This document shows positions 53,262-62,318 of a stretch of 64,000 bases of DNA, in pieces. Each line of letters begins with the position of its first letter. The stretch's first letter is position 1. A program made the position numbers and the translations under genes. The notes beneath the pieces are model-generated. The model searched no databases. It was not told the origin of the DNA and was given only the letters and a program-made list of their open reading frames with translations. Source of the stretch: Streptomyces hygroscopicus. GTDB lineage: Bacteria > Actinomycetota > Actinomycetes > Streptomycetales > Streptomycetaceae. The stretch is taken from NCBI RefSeq assembly GCF_026168105.1, contig NZ_LBMW01000001.1, positions 248,001 through 312,000 on the forward strand, in the 5' to 3' direction.

Positions 53262-54275
53262 GTGGATCTACTCGCGCACCTCGAGGCGTACGTCGCGGCC
53301 GTCGACGAGGCGAGCTTCTCGCGCGCGGCCGACCGGCTCGGGATCGCCCAGCCACTCCTCAGCCGCCGCATCAGGACACTCGAGGAGCACTTCGGCGGCC
53401 TCCTGTTCGACCGTTCGCGGCGGCAGGTCACCACCACCGACTTCGGTGTACTTCTCCTGCCGTACGCCCAGGATGTGCTGGACCGAGCCCACCGGTTGCG
53501 ACACATGGCCCGTTCGGCCCGGCAGTCGGCGGTACGTGCGGTCGGGGTGCCCGCCGACTGCGGCCCGGCGGCGCTGGCGCGAGTCATCCGCGCCGGAGCC
53601 GAGCACGGCACCACGCTCGGCGTGCACGAGCTGCCGCCGGAGGACAGGGCGGCGGGTCTGACCGACGGATCGCTTGCCTACGCCCTCGTCCGCGTTCCCC
53701 CGGAGGCCGCCGCACTGCGGGTGCCGCTCGGTCTGGCGTCCGCGCCGCCGCCGAACACGCCGGACGGCGCACACCCCGCCCCGGCCGGGGCCCGACCGGG
53801 GCCGCGTGGGCGCACGGTCCACCTGGAGGACCTGCGGCCACGACGTGGGCGCGGCGCAACGTACGCGAGGCGGGCCGCGCTGCCGATCCTCATCACGGCG
53901 GAGGACCAAGTCCCTTATGCACGAGAAAGGTTGAGCCGCGCAGCCGATCGTGCCGGGCTTCCCGAGGGCCTGGTCCGCCCAGCCGGGCCGATGGCGACCG
54001 CGCTCGCCGAGACCCTCGCCAACCGGGTGACACTGTTGTGCGCCGAGCCGTTCGCCCGGCGGCACGGGGCGAACTGGGCGCCCCTCGGCGATGTGTCACT
54101 GCACCGGGGATACGATCCGGGTGTGACACGGCGTCAACCGGGCGTGTCGGACGTACCGGACTGGTTGGTCGCACTGCTGGCGGCGGCAGTCGGCGCCGCA
54201 CCGACCATGTCCGGCACGGCACAGTCCGACGCCGCGGGCGGCAACGCCCCGACGCGACTGGCGGCGCGCGGATGA
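53262..54275 (+). CDS. blaA: LysR-family activator of the beta-lactamase (BlaA type)
   Basis: GTG 53262; 337 aa. LysR HTH: LAHLEAYVAAVDEASFSRAA, DRLGIAQPLLSRRIRTLEEH, FGGLLFDRSRRQVTTTDFG. The effector domain is degenerate in the middle (Pro/Gly/Ala-rich) but has PILITAEDQVPYARERL and the end of the LysR fold. Divergent from the class A beta-lactamase and overlapping (ATGA) the BlaB-like gene. In S. cacaoi the same arrangement activates blaL on beta-lactam exposure. Confidence 0.85.
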   Translation: MDLLAHLEAYVAAVDEASFSRAADRLGIAQPLLSRRIRTLEEHFGGLLFDRSRRQVTTTDFGVLLLPYAQDVLDRAHRLRHMARSARQSAVRAVGVPADCGPAALARVIRAGAEHGTTLGVHELPPEDRAAGLTDGSLAYALVRVPPEAAALRVPLGLASAPPPNTPDGAHPAPAGARPGPRGRTVHLEDLRPRRGRGATYARRAALPILITAEDQVPYARERLSRAADRAGLPEGLVRPAGPMATALAETLANRVTLLCAEPFARRHGANWAPLGDVSLHRGYDPGVTRRQPGVSDVPDWLVALLAAAVGAAPTMSGTAQSDAAGGNAPTRLAARG

Positions 54276-55207
54276 GCGCCCGCCCGGCGTACCGCCCGGC
54301 CTACGCCGCCACCGACGGTGCCCACCTCGACGTCGCCGAGGCAATCGCCAAGGAATGGGCAGCTGTTGGTGTTCGTGGCTCGTTCCTCGCACGCAGCATC
54401 GATACGGGCGAGCAACTCGGCTTCGACGTCGATGAAGCGGTGCCGCTCGCCTCAGTGGTGAAGGTCCCGCTCGCCCTCGTCGCTCTGGACCGGATCGCGA
54501 CCGGGGAACTCGACGCGGCGCGACCGGTGAGGGTCGACCCGGCCACGAGCAGCGTCGGGTCCACCGGACTGGCAGCGTTCCGACACCCCGCCGCCGTGGC
54601 CGTCGGCGACCTCCTGCTCCTCATGCTCACCGTCAGCGACAACGCCAGCGCCGACGCCCTGTTCGATCTCGTTCCGGTGGCGGACGTCGACGCCCGCCTG
54701 CGCTCATGGGGATGTTCGGGCATACGGGTGCGGCACCGGCTCAACCGCATGTACGAGTGCGCCGCCGGCGCCGCGGGCAACGATTTCTCACTCGCCCAGG
54801 AGGTCGCCATTCGCGACGACCACTCGGGGCGGCACGCGATCGAGACGCTGGACCCGGCCTGCGCCAACCTCGGCACCGTCACAGCACTCGTCGACCTGCT
54901 GCAGCGAGTGTGGCGTGACGAGATCGCCCATCCCGACGCGACCGCCGAACTCCGCCGGCTCATGGGACTGCAGGTTTTCACGCAGCGACTGGCAAGCGAA
55001 CTTCGCGCGGACACCCTGCGGGTCAGCGGGAAGACAGGGACCTTCCTCCACCTACGGCACGAGATCGGCGTGGTGGAGGCCGAATCCGGCCACCGGGTGG
55101 CCATGGCCGCGCTCACCCGCTCCGACCGCCGCGCCAACCTGGCGCCGGACATCGACCTCGCCATCGGGATCGGCGCCCGGCACGCATTCGAGGCACTGCG
55201 CCGCTGA
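54272..55207 (+). CDS. blaB: Penicillin-recognising protein of the BlaB type
   Basis: ATG 54272 overlaps the LysR stop; 311 aa, no signal peptide. It has SxxK (Ser 61, Lys 64 in ASVVKVPLAL), SDN (122-124, TVSDNASADAL) and KTG (254-256, VSGKTGTF), all in class A serine beta-lactamase order. The Glu that drives deacylation in class A enzymes is not visible in a matching omega-loop motif. That fits a cytoplasmic signal protein rather than an antibiotic hydrolase. It is cotranscribed with blaA and needed for induction in S. cacaoi. Confidence 0.82.
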   Translation: MSARPAYRPAYAATDGAHLDVAEAIAKEWAAVGVRGSFLARSIDTGEQLGFDVDEAVPLASVVKVPLALVALDRIATGELDAARPVRVDPATSSVGSTGLAAFRHPAAVAVGDLLLLMLTVSDNASADALFDLVPVADVDARLRSWGCSGIRVRHRLNRMYECAAGAAGNDFSLAQEVAIRDDHSGRHAIETLDPACANLGTVTALVDLLQRVWRDEIAHPDATAELRRLMGLQVFTQRLASELRADTLRVSGKTGTFLHLRHEIGVVEAESGHRVAMAALTRSDRRANLAPDIDLAIGIGARHAFEALRR

Positions 55208-55302
55208 AGCGGGTGAGGGGAAGCTGCGGCCACACCGCCTCGGCGGCGCCGCAGGTTCCCGCATGATGACGCTCTCAGCCACCTCGACGCGTCGCCGGAC
55301 CC

Positions 55303-56118
55303 TCAACCGGCCTTGGGCACGGTGCGCACGGCTGTGATGAAGCCGGTGCCGGACGGGTTGTCCATGGGCCGCCCGTAGTCGGCCGCGACGGTGTCGAGTG
55401 GATGGCTCTCGGCGTGCCAGCCGTGTTGGTCGAGCCAGTCGGCGGTGCCGGAGCCAAGGCCGCCCTTCCACAGCGAGGTGATGTGCGCGATGGACGGGTC
55501 GTCGAGAACGGTTTGCCCGCTGCGCCCGCGCTCCAACGCGAGCCGACTGGCAGGCGCGGACAGTTGGCCGACGGTGGAGAGCAGCGTGGCCGCCTCCTCG
55601 GCCGTGAGGTAGACCAGCAGGCCTTCGATGAGCCAGGCGGTCGGCCTGCCCGGGTCGAAGCCGGCCTCGACCAGCCGATCGGCCCAGGCAGGGCTCAACA
55701 GATCCGCGGGCACGGCCGTGCGGTCGCAGCGCGGCTCGGCGGACTCCGCCGCAAGCACGCGGTGCTTGAACTCCAGGACCGGCGGCAGGTCGAGCTCGTA
55801 CAGACGGGTCCCGGGCGGCCAGGGGAGCCGGTAGGCGCGTGCGTCCAGACCGGCCGCGAGCAGGACTACCTGGTCGCAGCCGGAGTGGAGGAGCAGGTCG
55901 TCGTAGAAGCGGGTCCGGATGACGGTCTGGAATCTGAGGGCGGTCGCCAACGGACCGGGAGTTCGCCGCGGCCGCATCGGTTCTCCTGAGGCGGCCAGGA
56001 AGGCCCCGGCGTACGGATCATTGAACAAGGCGTCCCCGGCTGCGCTCTCGTGAGCGCGGACCCGGGCCACGGCCAGCGCCGTCTTCGACACGGCGCTCAG
56101 CGGTTTCGAGTTCATCAT
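55303..56118 (-). CDS. SAM-dependent methyltransferase (TIGR00027/PPM-LCMT type)
   Basis: ATG 56118; 271 aa. RFQTVIRTRFYDDLLLHSGC, QVVLLAAGLDARAYRLPW (SAM motif I with LLAAGLDARAYRL), RLYELDLPPVLEFKHRVL (acidic motif II) and AWLIEGLLVYLTAEEAATLL are the TIGR00027 pattern, similar to leucine carboxyl methyltransferases. Some family members methylate polyketides or siderophores; the substrate is unknown. Divergent from a MarR gene with a 7-bp inverted repeat between them. Confidence 0.85.
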   Translation of the reverse strand: MMNSKPLSAVSKTALAVARVRAHESAAGDALFNDPYAGAFLAASGEPMRPRRTPGPLATALRFQTVIRTRFYDDLLLHSGCDQVVLLAAGLDARAYRLPWPPGTRLYELDLPPVLEFKHRVLAAESAEPRCDRTAVPADLLSPAWADRLVEAGFDPGRPTAWLIEGLLVYLTAEEAATLLSTVGQLSAPASRLALERGRSGQTVLDDPSIAHITSLWKGGLGSGTADWLDQHGWHAESHPLDTVAADYGRPMDNPSGTGFITAVRTVPKAG

Positions 56119-56133
56119 GAACCCGCACATTAC

Positions 56134-56159
56134 ATCGTCAGCGATGCATCTGTGACGAT
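56134..56159. promoter_or_regulatory. MarR operator between the methyltransferase and MarR genes
   Basis: ATCGTCA (56134-56140) is repeated inverted as TGACGAT (56153-56159) with a 12-nt gap. An overlapping CATCG-TCAG-CGATG (56133-56146) is also palindromic. It lies between the divergent starts (56118 and 56171), the expected place for autoregulation. Confidence 0.65.
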
Positions 56160-56170
56160 ATATTCGGGCC

Positions 56171-56608
56171 ATGGACGGAATGCAGCTGCTCAGACTCGGC
56201 AAGCGCCTGACCGAGCTGGGCCGTGACGCCATCGATCAGGCAAGTCCGACCTCGCTGACACCGGGCGAGGTGGCTGTGATCGCAGATGCCTTCCGGCATC
56301 CCGACTGCTCGGTCAGGGAGATCGTCGCGCGCACGGGCTTCGCGCAAAGCCATGTCTCCGCTTCGGTCAGCCGCCTGCGTGAACGGGGCCTCCTGGAGAC
56401 GGCTCCGGATCCCGCCGACGGCCGCCGGACCCTGGTACACCTGACCGATCGGGCGCGCCGAGCCGTCCGCGCCCGCGCCGGGACCCCGGCCGACGAGGCG
56501 ATCGTCAGAGCCGTCGCGGACCCCGGCCGCGCCGAACGGGTTACCGCGCTGCTCGATGAGCTCGCCGAGCTGCTGTTGCCGCCGACGCCCCACAGGCCGA
56601 GGAGCTGA
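56171..56608 (+). CDS. MarR-family regulator
   Basis: ATG 56171; 145 aa. Winged helix EVAVIADAFRHPDCSVREIV, ARTGFAQSHVSASVSRLRER, GLLETAPDPADGRRTLVHLT. Dimerisation helices at both ends. It probably regulates itself and the divergent methyltransferase through the inverted repeat at 56134-56159. Confidence 0.88.
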   Translation: MDGMQLLRLGKRLTELGRDAIDQASPTSLTPGEVAVIADAFRHPDCSVREIVARTGFAQSHVSASVSRLRERGLLETAPDPADGRRTLVHLTDRARRAVRARAGTPADEAIVRAVADPGRAERVTALLDELAELLLPPTPHRPRS

Positions 56609-56748
56609 CCACACCCTGGAGTACGGGTCACAGGGGGCTAAGGCCGGGTCCGCGCGCTGCGCGAACCGGACAACCGACGTGGAGGCGCGGCGGATTGGGC
56701 GGCGCGAAGGTCCGTTGACCGGCGCCGCGGGAAGGCGCTGCCGTCGTG

Positions 56749-57444
56749 TCAGGACTGGTCGGCGGACGTCCAGCCTTGCCGGTGAAGTCGTTCGAACCCG
56801 TCCAGGAGGAGATCGATCGCGAACTCGAACTCGAACTGGTCGTCGCAGCCTTGGTTCACGACCGATTCGCCGTCATGGGTCCGGGCCGCCGCGATCTCCA
56901 CGATGTAGGGGTATCTGGCGGCCATCTCACGGAACATGACCGCCTGCGCATCCGGGTCGACGTTCGGCGAGGCGGGAAACAGCTCCTGGGTGAATCCCCA
57001 CACACGGCTGCCCAGGGCGTGCATCACATGGTGGGTCAGGTCCGCGGAGAGGCCACCGGCCCGGAACATGCCGATGACCGAGTCCAGGTAATCCAGCGCG
57101 CCCGGTGTGGGCGCGCTGCGCGATTCGATGACGCGCGAGGCCCAGGGATGGCGCAGCAGCGCCCGTCGGGCCGACAGGATTCGTTCGCGGACCGCGCTCT
57201 TCCAGTCCGCGCCGTGGGCAGGGGAGTCGATCTCGCCGACGATGACATCGACCATGCCGTCGAGAAGCTGCTCCTTGTTGGCCACGTGCTTGTAGAGCGC
57301 CATCGGCACCACGCCCAGTTCCTGGGCGAGGCTGCGCATGCTCAGCGCCTCGATGCCTACGCGGTCCGCGAGCGCGACGGCGGCATGCAGCACGCGGTCC
57401 CTGTTGAGGCGGGCCCGCTGCCCAGCGTCTGCCTGTTGGGCCAT
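56749..57444 (-). CDS. TetR-family regulator of the DUF4386 gene
   Basis: ATG 57444 follows GGAGGT; 231 aa. HTH: RARLNRDRVLHAAVALADRV, GIEALSMRSLAQELGVVPMA, LYKHVANKEQLLDGMVDV. Long ligand domain with DWKSAVRERILSARRALLRH and the TetR_C region. Its likely operators are the paired GGTGTACG-type palindromes at 57494-57544. The controlled gene is the interrupted membrane protein at 57651. Confidence 0.9.
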   Translation of the reverse strand: MAQQADAGQRARLNRDRVLHAAVALADRVGIEALSMRSLAQELGVVPMALYKHVANKEQLLDGMVDVIVGEIDSPAHGADWKSAVRERILSARRALLRHPWASRVIESRSAPTPGALDYLDSVIGMFRAGGLSADLTHHVMHALGSRVWGFTQELFPASPNVDPDAQAVMFREMAARYPYIVEIAAARTHDGESVVNQGCDDQFEFEFAIDLLLDGFERLHRQGWTSADQS

Positions 57445-57493
57445 TCCCCGACCACCTCCTGTTCGACCGTCGCCGCCGGTCGCCGCCTTTACA

Positions 57494-57544
57494 GGCGTAC
57501 AACGTACACCATACCGTGACACACGAAGGTGTACGTCGTACACC
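57494..57544. promoter_or_regulatory. Paired TetR operators
   Basis: GGTGTACGTCGTACACC (57528-57544) is a perfect 8+1+8 palindrome. GGCGTACAACGTACACC (57494-57510) is a near copy 34 bp away. The two also form a long-range 9-bp inverted repeat (ACGTACACC/GGTGTACGT). They lie upstream of the TetR gene and its divergent target. Confidence 0.85.
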
Positions 57545-57650
57545 TTGGCCGGTGTGCGTGATCCAGTCATGCACCTGTGCATACGCGCGGCGCTGCTGCC
57601 CTGCGGAACGCCGACCGCTGCGCCGCCCCTCGTTCACAGAAGGAGTCCCG

Positions 57651-58529
57651 GTGGCCTCACCGAGAAAGCTCGCGACATCGGCGGGTGTGTGCTACCTAAG
57701 GGCTGTCCCGTAATCCCCGGCGGGCGCACGACGACAGCTACGGCACCTCGCTGCGTTGTCGGATCGACCGAATACGCCCAGTATGAGGACGACCCTCCGC
57801 CTTGCGATGCACCGCATCTGACGCCGCGCGCTGATCCACCGGGGATTACGACAGCCCTTGGTCACCCACGTCACCTCGATTGCCGGCCTGATCCTGTACG
57901 GCCCGGTGCTGAAGAACGCCGACTACGTCCTCGGTGCCGGCTCGGACACCCGGGTCCTCCTGGAAGCCCTGTCCGAGGTGATCCTCGCGCTCGCCATTGT
58001 CGGCACCGCGTGCACGCTCTTTCCCGTCACCAGGCGGCACAACGAAGCCCTGGCCATCGGCTACCTCGGCCTTCGCACGTTGGAAGCCGCCGTCATCACC
58101 GTCGGCATCGTCAGCATCCTCGGACTCGTGACGATACGTCAGCACCCACCGCACGGAGCGGACACGGCCTCACTCGTCACCGTCGGCAAGGCACTGGTCG
58201 CAGTCCACGACTGGACGTTCCTGATCGGGCCCAACTTCGTCTGCGGAGCCAACACCGTGCTGATGGCGTACCTGATGTACCGTTCCGGACTCGTCCCACG
58301 GTTCATCGCCCTGCTGGGCCTGACCGGTGGACTCCTGATCTTCGCCTCGGCGGTTGCCGAGCTCTTCGGCCTCTACAAGCAGGTGTCCGGGTGGGGCGTG
58401 CTCACTGCGATTCCGGTGTTCGCCTGGGAGTTGAGCCTCGCCGTCCGGCTCATCACCAGGGGATTCAAGTCGTCCGCCCCTGCGATCGACACCGTTGTTC
58501 CTTCCCTGGCGGACAGTGTGCACCACTGA
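57651..58529 (+). pseudogene. DUF4386 membrane protein gene split by a MITE
   Basis: The N-terminus starts at GTG 57651 (AAGGAG upstream): VASPRKLATSAGVCYL, then a 162-bp inserted element brings the stop TAA 57711-57713. After the element the frame resumes as VTHVTSIAGLILYGPVL through 58529 (several TM segments such as ALSEVILALAIVGTACTLFP and ALVAVHDWTFLIGP). Removing 57698-57859 restores TAC CTG GTC and the family N-terminus (PRK..AGVxYLvT). DUF4386 proteins are polytopic membrane proteins of unknown role. An internal start for the 3' part is possible but would lack the first TM segment. Confidence 0.8.
57698..57859. mobile_element. MITE-like element, about 160 bp
   Basis: Terminal inverted repeats: AAGGGCTGTC at 57698-57707 and its complement GACAGCCCTT at 57850-57859. 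Pairing extends inward (GTAATCCCCGG against CCGGGGATTAC) with a 2-nt difference. The inside is non-coding. AGGGCTGTCCCGTAATC ends are familiar from IS5-type insertion sequences in Streptomyces, so it probably moves in trans. The insertion sits inside the DUF4386 gene. A clean target duplication is not obvious. Confidence 0.8.
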
Positions 58530-58690
58530 CGGCACGGCCCGGGCTTCCGGGGGCGCCACACGGATGCCTTGCTCATGCAGGATCGTAGTCCCGGTGTTCC
58601 GTGGTGAGTTGGAGAACAACCACCAGCCGCCGCCACCGGGCTTCGGCGGCAGCGGACGGAAACCTGGTCGCCCGACCCGGAGGAGTAGGC

Positions 58691-61678
58691 ATGGCCGCTG
58701 ACGAAGAGGCATGGCGGAGGCTGGACGAGTTGAACCGGTTGGCCGTCGGACAAGTCGTCGGCGTGGGGTCGGCGGACCACCCCCAAGGCTCCGGATTCCT
58801 GGTCTCCGAGGACACTGTCCTGACGTGCGCGCATGTCGTACAGAACGACACGGCGGTTTCGGTGTCGGTGCAGGGGCGCACCATCGATGCCGCAGTGGTC
58901 CGCATGGTTCCGGAGGACGGCGGCGAACGTCACATCTATGAGTTCCCCGATCTCGCGGAGCTCCGCCTCGGCCAGCCCCTGCCCGGCATCGGTGTGTGGC
59001 TCGGCGAGAAGGGTCCATCGCCGGGCGCAGAGGTGGCTGTCCACGGATTCAGCGAGCACACGTTGGAGTCCGGCGTGCAGCGGGACACGCTGCGCCTTGT
59101 CGTGGTGGGGCCGGCGGGACCGTTTGTGCGGCTCCAGGGGGACCAGGTCGTGCAGGGCTTCAGCGGCGCACCGGTGCTCGATCTCCGTACCGGGCGGGTG
59201 TGCGGCGTGCTCAAGGCGTCACGTGACGAGCAGGACACCCTCGGCGGCTGGCTGATTCCGGTCGACGCCGTACATCGCCATTTCCCCGAGCTGGCGGAGC
59301 GCAATCACCGTGCCCACCGGCCCGGCACTGCCTGGTGCGACGTGGCCCTGGACCGCTCGCGTCGGCAGACCGCGCTGTTCGGCCGCTTCGGACGCGGCGC
59401 TCGGCAGCGCGCCGTATCCCGGGTGACCCCGGCCCAGTTGCTGGCTCAAGGCACGATGCCTTTCCAGAATCGCCCGGAGCTCGAGGATCTGCGGGCATGG
59501 TGCGACGAGGGCCCGGACTACCTACTGCGCCTGCTGCACGCACCGGGTGGCTCCGGCAAGACCAGGCTCGCCGCCGAACTCTGCCGCGACATGCACGACC
59601 GGGGTTGGATCGCCGGGTTCTTGACCAAAGGGGACAACAGGGCGCCGGTCAGGCCGGAGTGGCTGAATGAACTCGTTGATGCCCTCTCGGCGGGCATTCC
59701 GGTACTGGTCGTCGTCGACTACGCCCAGGCTCGACTGGACGACATCTGTGCACAGTTGGAGCACGTGGACCAGTACGGACCCGAACGGCTGCGGTTGCGG
59801 TTACTGCTCCTCGCCCGCTCCGACGAACCGCTGTGGCAGGCACTGCAGCGCCGTGTGGATGACTGGGCACTGGCCGATGCGAGCGTGGTACAACTTCCCA
59901 GGGCCATCGCGGATTCCTCCTTGGCGTCCAAGGCCTTCACGGTGTTCGCCGACCGCCTCGGCTGCGGTTGGCTCACCCCACCGGATTCACTGGACGCACG
60001 CGCTGAGAAGCAGGACTCGCTCCTGGGCGTGCTCGCACTCGCGTTGGACGCCGTCCTCGCTCTGGAGCGGGGCGGCAGCTGGGCCGCAGCCGAGGATCCG
60101 CTGGAGCGCATCTGCGACCACGAGGTCAGGGGCTGGCACGGGTTGCTTGCGGCACGCCTGCCCGGAGAGGCGCCGCTGGCCGGAGAGAGTGGGGAGCGCC
60201 TGTCGGAAGGACTGCTGCTGGTACCCACTTTGGCTCCCGGGTTACCCGGGACCGATCTCACCGAGAAGTTGAAGCGAGTTCATTCGGCAGCCTTTCCCGG
60301 GCAACAGACGCCGAACATGTTCGGCGTCCACGCCTCTCTGCGGACGCTCTACCCCGCCGAAGGCGATCAGGTGGCCCCTCTGGAGCCTGACCGGATCGGT
60401 GAGATTCTGGTCCGGCGGGTCCTCGGTACGCCGGAGAGCTCAGGACATCCCCATGCCTATCTCGGCGCTCTGCTGCAGGCTCCCCAAACTGCCTCGGAGA
60501 CGGCCCGGATCGCGGCGGCGGAGGAGACGGTCGAAGTGCTCGCCCGTGCCCGCGGCTGCACGGCCATGGGCCGGGTCGAGGTCCATCCCGCGCACCGGGC
60601 CTTGGACGCGGCCCTGGCTCAGGCCGTTTCCGAGCACCCGGAGGTGATGCTGCCCGCGCTGGTGACAGTCGGCGGGGTGCTGCCCCATGCCGAGCCGCTG
60701 GCCGACCTCATGCTGCCCGTGCTCGAGACGTGCGAGGCACCGTTGCTCGCCGCGGTCGAAAGCAGGCTGCCCGATTACCCCTCGAGTCTGTCGCCGGTGG
60801 CGGTGGTGGTCCTCGGCCGACTGCTGGAACTGCCGAGTGCGCACTTCACCGAGGAAGACCAACTCCTCAGGCTGCGCCGCCTTTCCCGCTACAGCCTGCG
60901 ACTCGACGACACGGGGCGGAACGAGACGGCCTTGCGGACGGCCCGTCAGGCCGTCACGCTCAGCCGCGACCTGGTACGCCAATCCGGACGGCACATGGCC
61001 GAATACGCTGCGGCACTCAACAACCTGAGCCTGCTGCTGCACCGCGCGGGTGAGACAACGCCTGCGCTGGAACAGAGCAGGCTGGCGGTCGGCCTCTACG
61101 AGCAGTTGTCGGCACAGGCCGGGCAGAACGGCCCACAGCGGCAGACGTACCTCCTGGACACCGCCGCGGCGCTGACCACTCTCGCGCTGCTGCGTCTGGA
61201 GGACGGCCAGGTGCACGCCGCCGCCCGCGAGGCCGCTCGGGGAGTGCTGTTGTGCGAACAGGCGAGTCCGGGCGCCCGTCAGGACGAGACGATGCTGGAC
61301 TGCCTGGAAGTACTCGCCGAGTGCAGACAACGGACCGGTCAGATCGAGGCTGCCGTCTTCTCCGGAGAGGAGTCCGTGGCGCTGCTCCGCGAACTGGCCG
61401 AGCGACGGCCCGGACGGTACCTGGCGAAGCTCCCCGAGTTGCTGTACCGGCACGCGAGGGGTCTCATCAGGGCAGGTCGGTACCGGCAGGCGTATTTGGC
61501 CCTGAGGGAGTCAGCGAACCTGCGCAATGGGCTGCCGGGCCGGGACCCCGCACAGCTGTCAGTGCACCGGCAATCGTTGCGTGCGCTGGCTGAACTGTGC
61601 TGCGACCTCGATGAGTTCTCCCATGAACGCGCTTCCTGGTTGGAGCAGCTGAATGCCTTGGCCGATCATGGCATTTGA
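58691..61678 (+). CDS. Trypsin-like protease-STAND NTPase-TPR protein (995 aa)
   Basis: ATG 58691 with GGAG upstream. A trypsin-like domain fills the first 200 residues: His 48 (DTVLTCAHVV), a likely Asp 87 (YEFPDLAELRL) and Ser 158 (VVQGFSGAPV). A P-loop NTPase follows with Walker A APGGSGKT (284-291) and Walker B VLVVVDYAQ (Asp 343). After a winged-helix-like region, the C-terminal 230 residues form helical TPR-like repeats (ALRTARQAVTLSRDLVRQSG; QSRLAVGLYEQLSAQAG). This trypsin-STAND-TPR order is known from Streptomyces conflict systems. ATP-driven oligomerisation activating the protease is inference. Confidence 0.88.
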   Translation: MAADEEAWRRLDELNRLAVGQVVGVGSADHPQGSGFLVSEDTVLTCAHVVQNDTAVSVSVQGRTIDAAVVRMVPEDGGERHIYEFPDLAELRLGQPLPGIGVWLGEKGPSPGAEVAVHGFSEHTLESGVQRDTLRLVVVGPAGPFVRLQGDQVVQGFSGAPVLDLRTGRVCGVLKASRDEQDTLGGWLIPVDAVHRHFPELAERNHRAHRPGTAWCDVALDRSRRQTALFGRFGRGARQRAVSRVTPAQLLAQGTMPFQNRPELEDLRAWCDEGPDYLLRLLHAPGGSGKTRLAAELCRDMHDRGWIAGFLTKGDNRAPVRPEWLNELVDALSAGIPVLVVVDYAQARLDDICAQLEHVDQYGPERLRLRLLLLARSDEPLWQALQRRVDDWALADASVVQLPRAIADSSLASKAFTVFADRLGCGWLTPPDSLDARAEKQDSLLGVLALALDAVLALERGGSWAAAEDPLERICDHEVRGWHGLLAARLPGEAPLAGESGERLSEGLLLVPTLAPGLPGTDLTEKLKRVHSAAFPGQQTPNMFGVHASLRTLYPAEGDQVAPLEPDRIGEILVRRVLGTPESSGHPHAYLGALLQAPQTASETARIAAAEETVEVLARARGCTAMGRVEVHPAHRALDAALAQAVSEHPEVMLPALVTVGGVLPHAEPLADLMLPVLETCEAPLLAAVESRLPDYPSSLSPVAVVVLGRLLELPSAHFTEEDQLLRLRRLSRYSLRLDDTGRNETALRTARQAVTLSRDLVRQSGRHMAEYAAALNNLSLLLHRAGETTPALEQSRLAVGLYEQLSAQAGQNGPQRQTYLLDTAAALTTLALLRLEDGQVHAAAREAARGVLLCEQASPGARQDETMLDCLEVLAECRQRTGQIEAAVFSGEESVALLRELAERRPGRYLAKLPELLYRHARGLIRAGRYRQAYLALRESANLRNGLPGRDPAQLSVHRQSLRALAELCCDLDEFSHERASWLEQLNALADHGI

Positions 61679-61724
61679 GACCCGTCGTGTACGGGTGGTC
61701 CAAGACAGTCCAGGCAGGAGCGAT

Positions 61725-62318
61725 ATGCCGACCGATCACGAGACTTTCAGCTCTCCCGCTCCGATCCGGCGCCGGCAGGCGGTCGAGGTCTTCAGCAACC
61801 GCTTCGGGCAGCTGTACAACGACGACGTCGTCTCGCCGGGCGGGCTGCCGGGCACCTACCTTCGGTGGCAGTGGGCGCAGAGGGGGGTGGTGGTCGTGCC
61901 GGTGGGACCGGGGGGCATGGCCTTGGTGCCTACGTATCGCTATCCGGTGGGCGCTTCCTCCCTGGAGTTCCCGCGCGGCGGTTGCGAGCCCGGTGAGCGG
62001 CCCGAGAAGGCTGCTGCGCGCGAACTGTGGGAGGAGGCCGGGCTGGAGGCCTCCTCCGTACGGGCCATCGGGTTGCTCCATGCGGATACCGGTCTGATCG
62101 AGACCGGCATCCACGTCTGCTGTGCGAGCGTGCTTCCCGGGGAGCGCGAGGCCGCCCGGCCGGAGTCGATGGAGTCGGTGGCCGCACCTGTGTGGGTCTC
62201 GCAAGATGAGATGCTGGAGCTGGTGCGGCTGGGGCGCATCAGCTGCAGTCTCACGATCGCTGCCTTCACACTGGTGGCCGCCGACCGGAATGCGCTGCCG
62301 CCGGTGGCTAGAGGGTGA
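61725..62318 (+). CDS. NUDIX hydrolase-like protein
   Basis: ATG 61725 with AGGAG; 197 aa. The Nudix box is present: GGCEPGERPEKAAARELWEE then AGL (Gly-x5-Glu-x7-REL-x-EE-x-G). The N-terminal half has RGVVVVPVGPGGMALVPTYR typical of ADP-ribose pyrophosphatase-like folds. Its end overlaps the next convergent gene by 11 nt. It may hydrolyse a nucleotide-derived compound; within this island a role in alarm-nucleotide turnover is conceivable but unproven. Confidence 0.85.
   Translation: MPTDHETFSSPAPIRRRQAVEVFSNRFGQLYNDDVVSPGGLPGTYLRWQWAQRGVVVVPVGPGGMALVPTYRYPVGASSLEFPRGGCEPGERPEKAAARELWEEAGLEASSVRAIGLLHADTGLIETGIHVCCASVLPGEREAARPESMESVAAPVWVSQDEMLELVRLGRISCSLTIAAFTLVAADRNALPPVARG

Noticed and set aside
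57846..58529. Treating the DUF4386 open frame from GTG 57846 as a complete gene
   Set aside because: It begins inside the element's right terminal repeat, has no ribosome site, and the true N-terminal codons lie to the left of the element.
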